Notes: a model not told the origin generated them from the letters alone. Shown: positions 17,904-28,100, counted from the first letter of the stretch. The stretch is DNA of 56,172 nt from Gammaproteobacteria bacterium (GCA_029882355.1 JAOUKV010000023.1:1-56172), one strand, 5' to 3'. Program-made: numbers and translations.

Positions 17904-18463
17904 TGGAAACAACCAATCTAACTAATAATTTCATTATCGCTATGCCTAGCCTGGTGGATGATAACTTTAACCATACGGTTACTTACATCTGTGAACACAA
18001 TGAAAATGGCAGCTTTGGCATTGTTATCAATAGAATAACTGACGTCACTTTAAATGAAGTCATTCTTCAGATGGAAATAGCGCCCGGCGATTCCAGTGAG
18101 CACAATAAATTCATTTATCACGGTGGTCCCGTGCAACAGGAACGTGGCTTTATACTTCACAGCCCTCAGGGTGAATGGAGTTCAAGTTTAAAAATCAATG
18201 AGCGTATGGCGCTAACCACTTCTCGCGATATTGTTGAAGCTATTGCTCATGATAAAGGCCCCAAACAATCCATTATCGCGCTAGGTTATGCCGGCTGGTC
18301 GCCCGGGCAACTGGAACAGGAACTCGCCGACAATACCTGGCTCAACTGCCCGGCTGATGAACAAATTATTTTCGACATTCCCGCCGAAAAACGCTGGCAG
18401 GCCGCCGCCGACTTGCTGGGCATTGACCTGCAACTACTCAGCAATGACGCTGGCCACGCCTAG
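17903..18463 (+). CDS. yqgE: YqgE/AlgH family protein
   Basis: A 186-residue protein of the YqgE/AlgH family (DUF179), whose biochemical role is unsettled. Family features are NNFIIAMPSLVDDNFNHTV at the start, YICEHNENGSFGIVINR, YHGGPVQQERGFILH, and GYAGWSPGQLEQEL near residue 135. Its ATG shares one base with the tonB stop (TAATG), so translation is likely coupled. The yqgE-ruvX pair is a long-standing neighbour set in proteobacteria. Confidence 0.95.
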   Translation: METTNLTNNFIIAMPSLVDDNFNHTVTYICEHNENGSFGIVINRITDVTLNEVILQMEIAPGDSSEHNKFIYHGGPVQQERGFILHSPQGEWSSSLKINERMALTTSRDIVEAIAHDKGPKQSIIALGYAGWSPGQLEQELADNTWLNCPADEQIIFDIPAEKRWQAAADLLGIDLQLLSNDAGHA

Positions 18464-18466
18464 GTA

Positions 18467-18886
18467 ATGAGCAACATTAGCACCGTATTAGGTCTCGATT
18501 ACGGACTGAAACGCATCGGCATCGCCAGCGGTCAGACCATCACTGGTTCCGCATCACCCATTACCACGCTAAATCAAGTCAATGGCTCACCCGACTGGGC
18601 CGCGATTGAAATACTCATTAATCAATGGAGACCACAGGCGCTGATTGTCGGCATGCCCTATTATCTCGATGGCAAAGAAAATGATATGACAAAAGTCGTG
18701 GAAGCTTTTTGCCTTGAGCTGGAACAGCGATTTCCACTCCCCATTTTCAAAATCAACGAAGCCTTGAGCTCTTACGAGGCCGAGGAGATTTTGAAAACAA
18801 AAACAAAAATAGGCAAGCACAACAAACACGAGATTGATAAAATGGCGGCCGCAATCATCGTGCAAAATTGGCTTGACCAACAATAA
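18467..18886 (+). CDS. ruvX: Holliday junction resolvase-like RuvX (YqgF)
   Basis: A 139-residue RNase H-fold protein of the YqgF family, linked to 16S rRNA 5' maturation and proposed as a Holliday junction resolvase. The first acidic residue lies in VLGLDYGLKRIGIASG, the second in INEALSSYEAEEIL, and the third in KHEIDKMAAAIIVQNWL. MPYYLDGKEND is the usual mid loop. It starts three bases after yqgE and has the normal length. Confidence 0.95.
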   Translation: MSNISTVLGLDYGLKRIGIASGQTITGSASPITTLNQVNGSPDWAAIEILINQWRPQALIVGMPYYLDGKENDMTKVVEAFCLELEQRFPLPIFKINEALSSYEAEEILKTKTKIGKHNKHEIDKMAAAIIVQNWLDQQ

Positions 18887-18898
18887 GACCTGTAACTT

Positions 18899-19396
18899 AT
18901 GGAAGAAATTGCCACACCAGAAACACTTCTGGATAAACTCACTGAGCAACTGAAAACACTGCTCGTCGAACGATCAATTGATCAGCCATTAATGGTTGGC
19001 ATTCATACTGGTGGTGCTTGGATCGCCAATGCATTACATCAAAAGCTCTCTCTGCAAGAACCGCTTTCTACTCTTGACATCAGTTTTTATCGCGATGATT
19101 TTTCACGTATCGGCATGAACCCCCAGGTCAAGCCTTCAAACTTACCGTCTCAAATTGATGATCGCCACATTATTCTAGTGGATGACGTGTTGCACACGGG
19201 CCGCACTATTCGCGCTGCCATGAATGAGATTTTTGATTACGGTCGCCCAGCCAGCATCACGCTAGTTTGTTTAGTAGAACGCAGTGGTCGAGAATTACCG
19301 ATTCAGGCAGATGTTGTTGGTCAGCATTTACACCTTGATAATAACCAGCATATTAAACTCACTGGACCCGAACCGCTGGAGTTTGTTGTCGAGTGA
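18899..19396 (+). CDS. pyrR: Bifunctional pyr regulator / uracil phosphoribosyltransferase PyrR
   Basis: A 165-residue phosphoribosyltransferase-fold protein. The PRPP loop is HIILVDDVLHTGRTIRAAM near residue 96-115, and VGIHTGGAWIA and LDISFYRDDF match PyrR. In Gram-positive bacteria PyrR is an RNA-binding attenuation factor; in Pseudomonas-type operons it precedes pyrB and regulates pyrimidine genes. I see no PyrR-type anti-antiterminator in the 12-base ruvX-pyrR or the 21-base pyrR-pyrB gap, so its mode of control here is open. Confidence 0.93.
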   Translation: MEEIATPETLLDKLTEQLKTLLVERSIDQPLMVGIHTGGAWIANALHQKLSLQEPLSTLDISFYRDDFSRIGMNPQVKPSNLPSQIDDRHIILVDDVLHTGRTIRAAMNEIFDYGRPASITLVCLVERSGRELPIQADVVGQHLHLDNNQHIKLTGPEPLEFVVE

Positions 19397-19417
19397 TGAA
19401 TTCAACAGGAAAAGCTC

Positions 19418-20446
19418 ATGGTTAATAAAGCCAGCCGCCCCACTGATTCCCTGATAGGGCACGATGCCTGGAATATCCAGCTGGATAAAAATGGTCAGCT
19501 CAAACACTTTTTAACTGTCGAAGGTTTAAGTACAGAGTTGCTCACCAACATTCTTGATACTGCTGAAAGCTTCGCCAACATTAATGAGCAGCGCGTTAAA
19601 AAAGTTCCCTTGCTGCGCGGCAAGACTATCGCCAATTTATTCTTCGAAGCCAGCACCCGAACACGCAACACTTTCGAGCTAGCGGCTAAACGGCTCTCGG
19701 CGGACGTGCTCAACGTCAACATAAGCACCTCTGCCACCAGCAAAGGTGAAACTTTAATGGATACGCTGCAAAATTTACAGGCTATGCAGTGCGATATGTT
19801 TGTCGTCAGGCACAATGCTTCCGGTGCAGCCCACTACATCGCAAACCGCGTTGCGCCCGGCATTAGTGTAATAAATGCGGGTGATGGCAGTCATGCGCAC
19901 CCGACTCAGGCCATGCTGGACATGTTCACCATCCGTCGCAACAAAGGCCATGACTTTGGACGCTTGCGTGTCGCTATTGTCGGTGACGTTTTGCACTCCC
20001 GTGTTGCTCGCTCACAAATACACGCACTCAATATCCTTAACACCGGTAATGTTCGTGTCATCGCGCCTAAAACACTCATCCCTGCCGGCATCGACGACAT
20101 GGGTGTCGAAGTATTTAATAATATGGAAGAAGGCATTCGAGATGCCGATGTTGTGATCATGCTTCGCCTGCAAAAAGAACGCATGCAAGGTGCCCTGCTG
20201 CCCAGCGAACAGGAATATTTCCAAATGTACGGCCTCACCGAAAAACGACTCAGCCTGGCCAAGGCCGATGCCATCGTCATGCATCCAGGGCCAATTAATC
20301 GTGGTGTTGAAATTGAATCCAGCGTCGCCGACGGATCACAATCGGTCATTCTCGAACAAGTGACTAATGGCATCTCTGTGCGCATGGCGGTTATGTCGAT
20401 GGTGCTAGGGCGCGAGTCTGAAACAAGCGAGGGCGAGCAGGCATGA
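19418..20446 (+). CDS. pyrB: Aspartate carbamoyltransferase catalytic chain PyrB
   Basis: This 342-residue enzyme joins carbamoyl phosphate and aspartate, the committed step of pyrimidine synthesis. The carbamoyl-phosphate loop [19 protein letters not shown] lies near residue 70, followed by [17 protein letters not shown] and the aspartate-side [10 protein letters not shown] near 287. A short N-terminal extension before the core is like the Pseudomonas form, where the enzyme forms a complex with a dihydroorotase-like partner. No pyrI regulatory chain is present. The stop overlaps the next start by four bases (ATGA), fitting paired synthesis. Confidence 0.97.
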   Translation: MVNKASRPTDSLIGHDAWNIQLDKNGQLKHFLTVEGLSTELLTNILDTAESFANINEQRVKKVPLLRGKTIANLFFEASTRTRNTFELAAKRLSADVLNVNISTSATSKGETLMDTLQNLQAMQCDMFVVRHNASGAAHYIANRVAPGISVINAGDGSHAHPTQAMLDMFTIRRNKGHDFGRLRVAIVGDVLHSRVARSQIHALNILNTGNVRVIAPKTLIPAGIDDMGVEVFNNMEEGIRDADVVIMLRLQKERMQGALLPSEQEYFQMYGLTEKRLSLAKADAIVMHPGPINRGVEIESSVADGSQSVILEQVTNGISVRMAVMSMVLGRESETSEGEQA

Positions 20447-21726
20447 GTCAATTACTGATCAAAAACGGTCACCTGATCGATCCCACCAATAAACTTAACC
20501 ATAAGGCCAATCTCTACATCGATAGTGGCCACATCGTTGCCATCGACAGTGCTCCCGAAAACTTCAATGCAGATCAAACACTCGATGCTACGGGTTTAAC
20601 GGTGATTCCTGGTATTGTCGATTTGTGCGCCAGATTGCGTGAACCTGGGCAAGAATATAAAGCCACCATTAAAAGTGAAACTATCGCTGCAGCCATGTCA
20701 GGCATCACCACTTTATGTTGCCCGCCGGATACCGACCCCGTTATCGATGAGCCCGCCGTGGTCGAACTCATTAACCACAAAACAGCCAGTGCAGCGCACA
20801 GCAATGTGCTCATGTTAGGTGCGCTGACCACGGGATTAAATGGCGAGTTACTCAGTGAAATGCAAGCGCTGCAAATTGCTGGCTGTGTTGGCCTGAGTAA
20901 TGCCAAACACCCGATAGAAAACACACTGGTACTCAAACGTGCTTACGCTTATGCCGCGAATTGTGGCTTAACCGTCTTTATTGAACCCGACGACCATTGG
21001 CTCAGTGCCGGCGGCTGCGCACACGAAGGTACGGTTGCCAGCCGCCTCGGTTTAAAAGGTATTCCTGTTTCTGCTGAAACCGTGGCACTCGCTCGCGCCC
21101 TGGAAGTTGTCGCAGAAACTGGCGTTAAAGCTCATTTTGGTCGCCTGTCCAGCGCCGCCAGTGTAGCCATGATTCGCCGAGCCAAAGATGATGGCTTGAA
21201 TATCACCGCCGATGTTAGTGCTCACCAATTGCATTTGAATGAACTCGACATCAGTAGCTTTAATAGCGCCTGCCATGTATTGCCACCGCTACGCAGTCAA
21301 CGTGACCAGGAAGCATTACAACACGGCATTGCCGACGGCACACTGGATGCCATCTGTTCAGATCATCAGCCACATGATCCCGATGCGAAAGAAGCGCCTT
21401 TTGCCAGCACAGAACCGGGCATCAGTGCATTAGTGACCCTGTTACCGCTGGCTGTGCGCCTGGCTGATCAGGAAATTATCGATATTGAAACTATCATTCG
21501 AGCCATGACTTCAGCGCCTGCATCCATTCTGGGCATAAACGCTGGCACACTAACTATTGGCGCTAGTGCTGACATTTGTATTTTCAATCGAGATATAAAC
21601 TGGCAACTGGATGAATCAAATATCCATAGCAAAGGGAAAAACTCACCATTTATGGGCTGGGATTACCAAACCCGTGTAGAACACACTATTGTGGGTGGTA
21701 CGCTGATTCACAGTCATACCAACTGA
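20443..21726 (+). CDS. pyrX: Inactive dihydroorotase-like partner of ATCase (PyrC'/PyrX)
   Basis: A 427-residue member of the dihydroorotase/amidohydrolase family. Active enzymes carry a zinc HxH in DxHxHLREPG; here the segment reads [11 protein letters not shown], so both histidines are replaced (Cys and Arg). SDHQPH near residue 307 and [11 protein letters not shown] are kept. In Pseudomonas the gene overlapping pyrB codes for such a catalytically dead subunit that is needed to assemble aspartate carbamoyltransferase. The same overlap and missing motif point to that role, and a separate active pyrC should lie elsewhere. Many pipelines would label it plain dihydroorotase. Confidence 0.88.
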   Translation: MSQLLIKNGHLIDPTNKLNHKANLYIDSGHIVAIDSAPENFNADQTLDATGLTVIPGIVDLCARLREPGQEYKATIKSETIAAAMSGITTLCCPPDTDPVIDEPAVVELINHKTASAAHSNVLMLGALTTGLNGELLSEMQALQIAGCVGLSNAKHPIENTLVLKRAYAYAANCGLTVFIEPDDHWLSAGGCAHEGTVASRLGLKGIPVSAETVALARALEVVAETGVKAHFGRLSSAASVAMIRRAKDDGLNITADVSAHQLHLNELDISSFNSACHVLPPLRSQRDQEALQHGIADGTLDAICSDHQPHDPDAKEAPFASTEPGISALVTLLPLAVRLADQEIIDIETIIRAMTSAPASILGINAGTLTIGASADICIFNRDINWQLDESNIHSKGKNSPFMGWDYQTRVEHTIVGGTLIHSHTN

Positions 21727-21772
21727 ACACATCCAACATACTTAAAATGCTTAGTATCAGGACTTTTTAACG

Positions 21773-22894
21773 TTAGGAGGGTGGGCTACTAGGAAACTGT
21801 AATGTAGGTGGCTTATCTTTTGAGCCCGATTCAACACCACCACCAAAATTAATCTTCCATTCGAGATCACTGCTCGAATCAGCATTGGCCAATGCCGTCT
21901 TAAGATCGATACGATTACTCTTGTACAAAGTGTATAAAGACTGATCAAAGGTCTGCATTCCTTCTTCACCGCCTTTCTCCATCACACCTTTAATACCATG
22001 AAAATCACCTTCACGTATCAGGGTAGAAATGTACGGCGTATTCATCATGACTTCGACCGCTGCAACGCGTGAACCATCAACAGATGGTACCAGTCGTTGT
22101 GCAAGTACAGCTTTCAAATTGAGTGACAAATCCATCAAAATCTGATTATGTGCATCATTAGGAAAGAAATTGAGTATACGATCCAGAGTCTGATTAGCAT
22201 TCGTGGCATGCATAGTCGTTAAACAGAGATGACCCGTGTCTGCATACCTCAACGCCGATTGCATAGCCACACGATCACGAGCCTCACCGATCATAATCAC
22301 GTCCGGAGTCTCACGCATAGCCTCGCGCAGAGCATTATCAAAAGAAAGCGTATCCAGTCCAATTTCACGTTGCCCGACAATCGATTTTTTATGGTGGAAC
22401 ATAAACTCGATGGGATCTTCAATGGTCAGGATATGGCCTGTTTCATTTCCATTACGATAGTCAATCATTGACGCCAATGAGGTAGATTTACCCATACCCG
22501 TTGCACCCACAACTAACACCAGACCTTTTTTCTGAGTGATCATTTTTTTATACAAATCGGGCAAGCCAAGATCATCCAGAGTTGGAATATCTGACCTGAT
22601 ATAACGAATCACCATGGAGACTTCACCGCGTTGCATGTAAATATTAACGCGGAATCGTCCGAGATCGGTATAAGACATGCCCATATTCATTTCGAGATTC
22701 TTCTCAAAATCCTGAATCTGAGTGGCTGACAATAAATCGTAGGCCAGTTTTTTCGTCATTCCGGGTGTCAACATGCTCTTGCCCACTGGACGCATGACGC
22801 CTTCAATACGCACACTCACCGGCGCACCCGTAGTGAAATACAAATCCGAAGCATGCTGTTCGGACATTAGTTTGAGATAGGGCTGTAAATTCAT
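21773..22894 (-). CDS. Third PilT/PilU-family retraction ATPase
   Basis: A 373-residue PilT-family hexameric ATPase. Walker A is GATGMGKST (130-138, with Met in place of the common Ser), then the Asp box IEDPIEF, Walker B DVIMIGEARD and His box HLCLTTMHATNANQT. The late segment NTPYISTLIREGDFHGIKGV and EEGMQTFDQSLYTLYK are closer to PilU than to PilT, which carries AIRNLIRE. A Gly/Ser/Pro-rich tail (about 350-373) is extra. It follows pilU by 22 bases. All catalytic motifs are intact, so it is likely active. It may be a PilU duplicate that adjusts retraction force; its exact role is unknown. Confidence 0.88.
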   Translation of the reverse strand: MNLQPYLKLMSEQHASDLYFTTGAPVSVRIEGVMRPVGKSMLTPGMTKKLAYDLLSATQIQDFEKNLEMNMGMSYTDLGRFRVNIYMQRGEVSMVIRYIRSDIPTLDDLGLPDLYKKMITQKKGLVLVVGATGMGKSTSLASMIDYRNGNETGHILTIEDPIEFMFHHKKSIVGQREIGLDTLSFDNALREAMRETPDVIMIGEARDRVAMQSALRYADTGHLCLTTMHATNANQTLDRILNFFPNDAHNQILMDLSLNLKAVLAQRLVPSVDGSRVAAVEVMMNTPYISTLIREGDFHGIKGVMEKGGEEGMQTFDQSLYTLYKSNRIDLKTALANADSSSDLEWKINFGGGVESGSKDKPPTLQFPSSPPS

Positions 22895-22916
22895 AAGTTC
22901 AATCCTTTAGGCAACA

Positions 22917-24089
22917 TTACCTGAGCATATTCGATGAATTATCAGAGGGATCTTCCGCCATTTGCAACTTATCCAGACCATCCATTAAATCCGCTTTCTT
23001 AGAGCTTTTGCCTTCGAGCTTCATTTTCAATCTCAAATCATTGACCGAGTCAGCATTACGCAGCGCATCTTCAAATGCAATCAAGCCGCCCTCAGTAAGA
23101 TCAAATAAAGCCTGATCAAAAGTCTGCATACCCTGCTCTCTGGACTTGGATATCAACTCTTTAATTTCATGCACCTGACCTTTGAAGATCATATCAGACA
23201 TCAAAGGCGTATTAATCATCACTTCTACTGCAGCAACTCGGCCTTCACCCGTAATAGAGGGTATCAATCGCTGAGAGATCAAACTCTTTAAATTCAGTGA
23301 TAAATCCATCAACAACTGCTGGCGACGCTCTTCAGGGAAAAAGTTGATAATACGATCCAGCGCCTGGTTGGTACTGTTGGCATGCAAGGTAGACAAGCAC
23401 AAATGCCCCGTCTCTGCGAAGGCAATGGCGTAATCCATGGTTTCACGATCCCGAATCTCACCAATTAGAATGACATCCGGCGCCTGTCGTAAAGTATTTT
23501 TCAGGGCAATTTCATAACTCTCAGTATCCACACCCACTTCACGCTGCGTAACGATACAACCTCGATGGTTATGCACAAACTCGATAGGATCTTCAATGGT
23601 AATAATATGACCCTTACTGTGCTCATTTCGGTGACCAACCATTGCCGCCAGCGATGTTGATTTACCGGAACCGGTCGCACCCACAAAAATAACCAGGCCT
23701 CGCTTGGTCATGGCTATTTCTTCTAGTACAGTGGGCAAATTCAGATCCTTAAGCTCGGGAATATCCGAACGAATGGTACGCAATACAACACCTACTGAAC
23801 CACGCTGAGTAAATGCATTGACACGAAAACGCGAAAGTCCTGGCAGGCTAATCGCAAAATTACATTCTTGGGTAGCATCAAATTCTGCCGATTGTTTATC
23901 GTTCATCAGAGAACGAACCAAAACCTGAGTATGCTGGGGACTCAGGGCCTGATTTGACAATGAATCCATCACACCATCCACCTTTGCAGAAGGCGGAGCA
24001 CCCGCGGTAATAAATAAATCTGAACCACCTTTCTGCACCATATTACGCAGAAGATCGTGCATATATCGTATAGCCTTATCGCGATCCAT
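22917..24089 (-). CDS. pilU: Type IV pilus accessory retraction ATPase PilU
   Basis: A 390-residue PilT-family ATPase. Walker A is GATGSGKST (137-145), followed by IEDPIEFVHNH, DVILIGEIRDRETM and HLCLSTLHANSTNQALDRI. The PilU-type segment NTPLMSDMIFKGQVHEIKEL replaces the PilT AIRNLIRE motif. PilU works with PilT to retract pili under load. The C-terminal tail is longer than in PilT, with a charged end. It lies between pilT and the third paralogue on the minus strand, all in the same direction. Confidence 0.93.
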   Translation of the reverse strand: MDRDKAIRYMHDLLRNMVQKGGSDLFITAGAPPSAKVDGVMDSLSNQALSPQHTQVLVRSLMNDKQSAEFDATQECNFAISLPGLSRFRVNAFTQRGSVGVVLRTIRSDIPELKDLNLPTVLEEIAMTKRGLVIFVGATGSGKSTSLAAMVGHRNEHSKGHIITIEDPIEFVHNHRGCIVTQREVGVDTESYEIALKNTLRQAPDVILIGEIRDRETMDYAIAFAETGHLCLSTLHANSTNQALDRIINFFPEERRQQLLMDLSLNLKSLISQRLIPSITGEGRVAAVEVMINTPLMSDMIFKGQVHEIKELISKSREQGMQTFDQALFDLTEGGLIAFEDALRNADSVNDLRLKMKLEGKSSKKADLMDGLDKLQMAEDPSDNSSNMLR

Positions 24090-24141
24090 TTAAGATCACC
24101 TCATCTTTTTTATATTCATAGGACAGGTTTGAACCATGAGC

Positions 24142-25176
24142 TTAGAAATTATCTTTATTCGCCGCTTTACCCCTGGCTTCATCCCTACCAATCAAACCCT
24201 TCTGTAATAATTGCTCCAGATTCTGATCCAAAGTCTGCATACCAATACTTTGACCGGTTTGAATGGCTGAGTACATCTGCGCAATTTTATTTTCACGAAT
24301 CAGATTACGAATTGCCGGTGTACCGATCATGATTTCATGCGCGGCAATACGACCACCACCAATTTTTTTCAACAGGGTCTGTGAAATTACCGCACGCAAT
24401 GACTCAGACATCATGGCTCGCACCATTTCTTTTTCTGATGCCGGGAACACATCTACAATACGGTCAACTGTCTTCGCCGCAGAACTGGTATGCAAAGTAC
24501 CAAATACCAAATGCCCTGTTTCGGCGGCGGATAACGCTAGCTCAATGGTTTCAAGGTCACGCATCTCACCCACCAAAATAACATCGGGGTCTTCACGAAG
24601 TGCTGAGCGCAAGGCCTCACTAAAGCCCAGAGTATCACGATGCACCTCACGCTGATTCATCAGGCATTTTTTACTTTCATGCACAAACTCAATAGGATCT
24701 TCAATGGTCAAAATATGCCCATAGTGATTTTCATTAACATAATTAACCATTGCAGCCAGGGTGGTTGATTTACCCGAACCCGTTGGCCCCGTCACCAATA
24801 CCATGCCGCGTGGCGTGTTAGCGATACTTTCAAAAATCTTCGGTGCACCCAGGTCTTCCAGGGTCAGAATTTTGGAAGGAATAGTACGAAATACCGCACC
24901 AGCACCACGGTTGTGATTAAAGGCATTAACACGAAAACGTGCCAGACCTGGAATTTCGAACGAAAAGTCAGTTTCCCAGTATTCTTCAAAAGTCTTTCGC
25001 TGCTTATCGTTCATGATGTCGTACACCATGGCGTGAACATCCTCGTGCTCCATCAAATCCACATTGATTCGCCTAACGTCACCATCAACACGAATCATCG
25101 GTGGCAATCCTGCAGATAAATGTAAATCCGAAGCCCCATTCTTGACACTAAACGCCAGAAGTTGTGCAATATCCAT
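24142..25176 (-). CDS. pilT: Type IV pilus retraction ATPase PilT
   Basis: A 344-residue retraction motor for type IV pili. The N-terminus MDIAQLLAFSVKNGASDLHL is that of PilT; a longer in-frame ORF reaches 25248, but the ATG at 25176 has GGGGA six bases upstream and fits the family. Walker A is GPTGSGKST (130-138), then IEDPIEFVHESKK, DVILVGEMRDLETI, HLVFGTLHTSSAAKTVDRI, and the PilT hallmark AIRNLIRE. It heads the tandem pilT-pilU-third paralogue. In Pseudomonas yggS lies between pilT and proC; that gene is absent here. Confidence 0.95.
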   Translation of the reverse strand: MDIAQLLAFSVKNGASDLHLSAGLPPMIRVDGDVRRINVDLMEHEDVHAMVYDIMNDKQRKTFEEYWETDFSFEIPGLARFRVNAFNHNRGAGAVFRTIPSKILTLEDLGAPKIFESIANTPRGMVLVTGPTGSGKSTTLAAMVNYVNENHYGHILTIEDPIEFVHESKKCLMNQREVHRDTLGFSEALRSALREDPDVILVGEMRDLETIELALSAAETGHLVFGTLHTSSAAKTVDRIVDVFPASEKEMVRAMMSESLRAVISQTLLKKIGGGRIAAHEIMIGTPAIRNLIRENKIAQMYSAIQTGQSIGMQTLDQNLEQLLQKGLIGRDEARGKAANKDNF

Positions 25177-25414
25177 CAATTCCCCCAAATATTTCTGTTC
25201 ATTATTCTCTGATTCAGAAGCACAAAACCTGCGATACAGACTGAGCACTTATACATCCTACTACTTATAGCCAACAAATCACCGGTGGTCATCATATTTT
25301 ATGGTCTTATTCAGATATTTTTTATCTATATCGTATGGCGTTTCACAGCCTATGTTAGAATTTTTCCCCTGAAAACAACACTTTCAAATATTTTTGAGAA
25401 CTAAAATCAATCAA

Positions 25415-26248
25415 ATGAGCACATCAATAGCTTTCATCGGCGGTGGCAACATGGCCTCCAGCCTTATCGGTGGCCTGATATCATCCTCAGAACAAACTGC
25501 CAGCATTCTGGTTGCCGAACCCAATGCAGAACAACGTGAACAATTAGCGTTGCAGTTCAACGTTCAAACCACCGGCGACAACAATCAAACCTTGAAAGCT
25601 GATGTTGTGGTACTGGCGGTTAAACCTCAGTTACTTCAGGTGGTTTGCCGTGCACTCAGCGACACACTCCAGCAATCAGACAAACAACCACTTTTCATTT
25701 CCATTGCTGCCGGTGTACGCAGCGCTGACATCGATCGCTGGCTGGGCGGAAATCAGGCTATTGTGCGCTGTATGCCAAATACACCATCACTATTACAAAC
25801 CGGCGCGACCGGGCTTTATGCCAATCAGCACGTTGATGATTCACAAAAAACCCTGGCTGAAAACATTCTACGGGCCGTCGGCATCACCTTGTGGGTAAAT
25901 AAAGAAGCGGAACTGGATGCAGTCACTGCTGTCTCTGGTAGTGGCCCTGCTTATTTCTTCCTTTTGATGGAGGCCATGCAGCGCGCTGGTATCAAATTAG
26001 GCCTGGAAGCTGAAACCGCTGAAAAGCTGGTACTACAAACCGCCCTGGGCGCGGCATTAATGGCCGATAACAGCGACGTTGATGTTGCCACCTTACGAGC
26101 ACGCGTTACCTCTAAAGGTGGCACTACAGAACAGGCAATCAAGAGTTTCCAGAATGCCCATTTTGAAAAACTGGTTGAAAATGCACTAAAAGCCGCCAAC
26201 GAACGATCACAATCACTGGCCGATGAGCTGAGCAAAGATCCATCATGA
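25415..26248 (+). CDS. proC: Pyrroline-5-carboxylate reductase ProC
   Basis: A 277-residue NAD(P)H-dependent enzyme making proline from pyrroline-5-carboxylate. The Rossmann start IAFIGGGNMASSLIGGL, the segment RCMPNTPSLLQTGATGLYAN, and the dimer-interface VSGSGPAYFFLLMEAM and RVTSKGGTTEQAI match the family. I chose the ATG at 25415 because the upstream TTG at 25394 adds seven residues before the conserved N-terminus. Its stop overlaps the yggT start (ATGA), so the two are likely one unit. Confidence 0.96.
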   Translation: MSTSIAFIGGGNMASSLIGGLISSSEQTASILVAEPNAEQREQLALQFNVQTTGDNNQTLKADVVVLAVKPQLLQVVCRALSDTLQQSDKQPLFISIAAGVRSADIDRWLGGNQAIVRCMPNTPSLLQTGATGLYANQHVDDSQKTLAENILRAVGITLWVNKEAELDAVTAVSGSGPAYFFLLMEAMQRAGIKLGLEAETAEKLVLQTALGAALMADNSDVDVATLRARVTSKGGTTEQAIKSFQNAHFEKLVENALKAANERSQSLADELSKDPS

Positions 26249-26796
26249 ACCACGATAATCCTTTTATATTTCTAATAGATACCCTGTTCGATATTTATAT
26301 CGCCATCGTATTATTACGCTTCCTGCTTCAACAGGTCGGTGCGGACTTTTATAACCCTATCTCACAATTCATTGTCAAAGCCACGCAAAAACCTGTGGTC
26401 ATAGCTCGGCGCATCATTCCCAGTTTCCGCGGTGTTGACATCGCCTCACTGGTACTGGTTATCTTGTTGATTATTACCAAACTGAGCATCTTGTTAGCGC
26501 TGGGCGGTATCCAGCCCTCCATCACTGCCCTGCTCATCAGAAGCCTGTATGACCTTATCGAACTGATTTTTGATATCTTCATCTTTGCGATTTTTGTACA
26601 GGCACTATTGAGCTGGGTAAATCCTGACCCATACAATCCTGTTTCTGCGGTACTCAATAGCCTGACCCGTCCCATTTTGACGCCCATCAGAAAACGCCTG
26701 CCAATAATGGGGGGTTTAGATCTTTCAACCATAGCAGCCTTAATTGGCCTCATGTTTGCCAAACGCCTTGTGCTTTATCTATTCACCCTCCTTTGA
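26245..26796 (+). CDS. yggT: YggT family membrane protein
   Basis: A 183-residue inner-membrane protein with two YggT repeats, each with two TM helices: around residues 9-28 and 65-90, then about 100-122 and 150-182. The repeated segments LLRFLLQQVGADFYNPISQF and VQALLSWVNPDPYNPVSAVL show the duplication, each ending in NP(I/V)S and a following PI(L/I)-type stretch. The proC-yggT order is conserved in proteobacteria. The role of the family is not settled; links to osmotic shock tolerance and membrane processes have been suggested. Confidence 0.93.
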   Translation: MNHDNPFIFLIDTLFDIYIAIVLLRFLLQQVGADFYNPISQFIVKATQKPVVIARRIIPSFRGVDIASLVLVILLIITKLSILLALGGIQPSITALLIRSLYDLIELIFDIFIFAIFVQALLSWVNPDPYNPVSAVLNSLTRPILTPIRKRLPIMGGLDLSTIAALIGLMFAKRLVLYLFTLL

Positions 26797-26954
26797 TTAC
26801 GGTGTTTTTCAAATGGCAGAAACAAGCGACTATTGATTCCACAACCAAAGTTTTTACCCGAAGCTATCCAACAACACATGATATAGTCGCCATCCAATGA
26901 TTGAAGCCCTATACTTCAACGTTTAGACTTGCTGAAAAACAAACTCAAGCACAC

Positions 26955-28100
26955 ATGCCAGATTCAATACCTCAAGATTCCGTAGGAATCGTCGAAAGCA
27001 AAACGCTGCATTTCTCAGAGCCGCTGGAACTTGAGTGTGGCAAAGTATTGTCAGAATACGATATTGCCTACGAAACCTACGGCGAACTTAATGAGACCGG
27101 CAGCAATGCCATTCTGATTTGTCACGCCCTGTCTGGTGATCAGCACGCTGCCGGTTACCACTCAATGGAAGACAAGAAGCCCGGTTGGTGGGACAGCAGC
27201 ATCGGCCCCGGCAAACCCATCGACACCAACCATTTTTACGTGGTCTGCCTGAACAATCTGGGCAGCTGCAAAGGCTCAAGTGGTCCAAATACAAAAAAAC
27301 CGGGAACCGACAAATATTGGGGGCCAGACTTTCCCATTGTCACGGTTCGAGACTGGGTGAATAGCCAGCATCGACTAATGCTGGCATTAAACATCGGCCA
27401 CTGGTGCGCTGTGATTGGCGGCAGTCTGGGTGGCATGCAAGTCATGCAATGGTCTATCGATTACCCTGATCTAATTAAATACGCGCTGGTGATCGCAGCT
27501 GCACCCAAATTATCCGCACAGAATATTGCCTTTAATGAAGTCGCGCGACAGTCAATCATGTCTGATCCCGATTTTCATGAGGGCCACTATCTGGAAAACA
27601 ATAGCGTGCCGCGCCGTGGTCTAATGCTGGCCAGGATGCTGGGGCATATCACTTACCTTTCCGATGACTCCATGCGCGAAAAATTCGGCAGGGAATTACG
27701 CGAAGGCAAACTTAGCTTTGGTTTTGATGTGGACTTTCAGGTGGAGAGTTATTTGCGTTATCAGGGAAAATCTTTTGTCGATCGTTTCGACGCTAACACT
27801 TATCTGCTGATGACCAAAGCCCTGGATTATTTTGATCCCGCCAGAGAATACGATCATGATCTGGCGGCAACATTCGAAAAAGCCACAGCAAAATTCATGG
27901 TCATGTCCTTCACTTCAGACTGGCGTTTCGCACCGGAGCGTTCACGGGAAATTGTCAAAGCCTTACTGGATGCAGGCAAACAGGTCAGTTATGTCGAAAT
28001 TAAAGCCCAGCATGGTCATGATGCTTTTTTGATCCCTATTCCCCATTACATGAACGTATTTCATAGTTATATGAAAAGTATTCGCGAGGCTATTGAATAA
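26955..28100 (+). CDS. metX: Homoserine O-acyltransferase MetX
   Basis: A 381-residue alpha/beta-hydrolase enzyme that activates homoserine for methionine synthesis. The nucleophile lies in [12 protein letters not shown] near residue 160, the triad Asp in TSDWRFAP near 320 and the His in HGHDAFL near 353. MetX members use acetyl-CoA or succinyl-CoA, and the Pseudomonas-type proteins paired with MetW are reported as succinyl-specific; I cannot decide from the sequence. The start at 26955 ([13 protein letters not shown]) is preferred over a TTG at 26901 but has no clear ribosome site. The stop shares one base with metW. Confidence 0.93.
   Translation: MPDSIPQDSVGIVESKTLHFSEPLELECGKVLSEYDIAYETYGELNETGSNAILICHALSGDQHAAGYHSMEDKKPGWWDSSIGPGKPIDTNHFYVVCLNNLGSCKGSSGPNTKKPGTDKYWGPDFPIVTVRDWVNSQHRLMLALNIGHWCAVIGGSLGGMQVMQWSIDYPDLIKYALVIAAAPKLSAQNIAFNEVARQSIMSDPDFHEGHYLENNSVPRRGLMLARMLGHITYLSDDSMREKFGRELREGKLSFGFDVDFQVESYLRYQGKSFVDRFDANTYLLMTKALDYFDPAREYDHDLAATFEKATAKFMVMSFTSDWRFAPERSREIVKALLDAGKQVSYVEIKAQHGHDAFLIPIPHYMNVFHSYMKSIREAIE

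Noticed and set aside
19906..20451. A 181-residue minus-strand frame inside pyrB.
   Set aside because: Ser/Arg-rich shadow opposite a complete, conserved pyrB.
25177..25248. Longer N-terminus for PilT starting at 25248.
   Set aside because: The extra 24 residues are not in the PilT family, and the internal ATG at 25176 has a strong GGGGA site.
26797..26954. A possible riboswitch before metX, with the distant inverted repeat GCGACTA (26826-26832) / TAGTCGC (26884-26890).
   Set aside because: The gap lacks the SAM-II blocks (no GCTAAA or ATAAAT in place) and no SAM-I core is visible; a 7-base repeat with a 51-base loop is weak.
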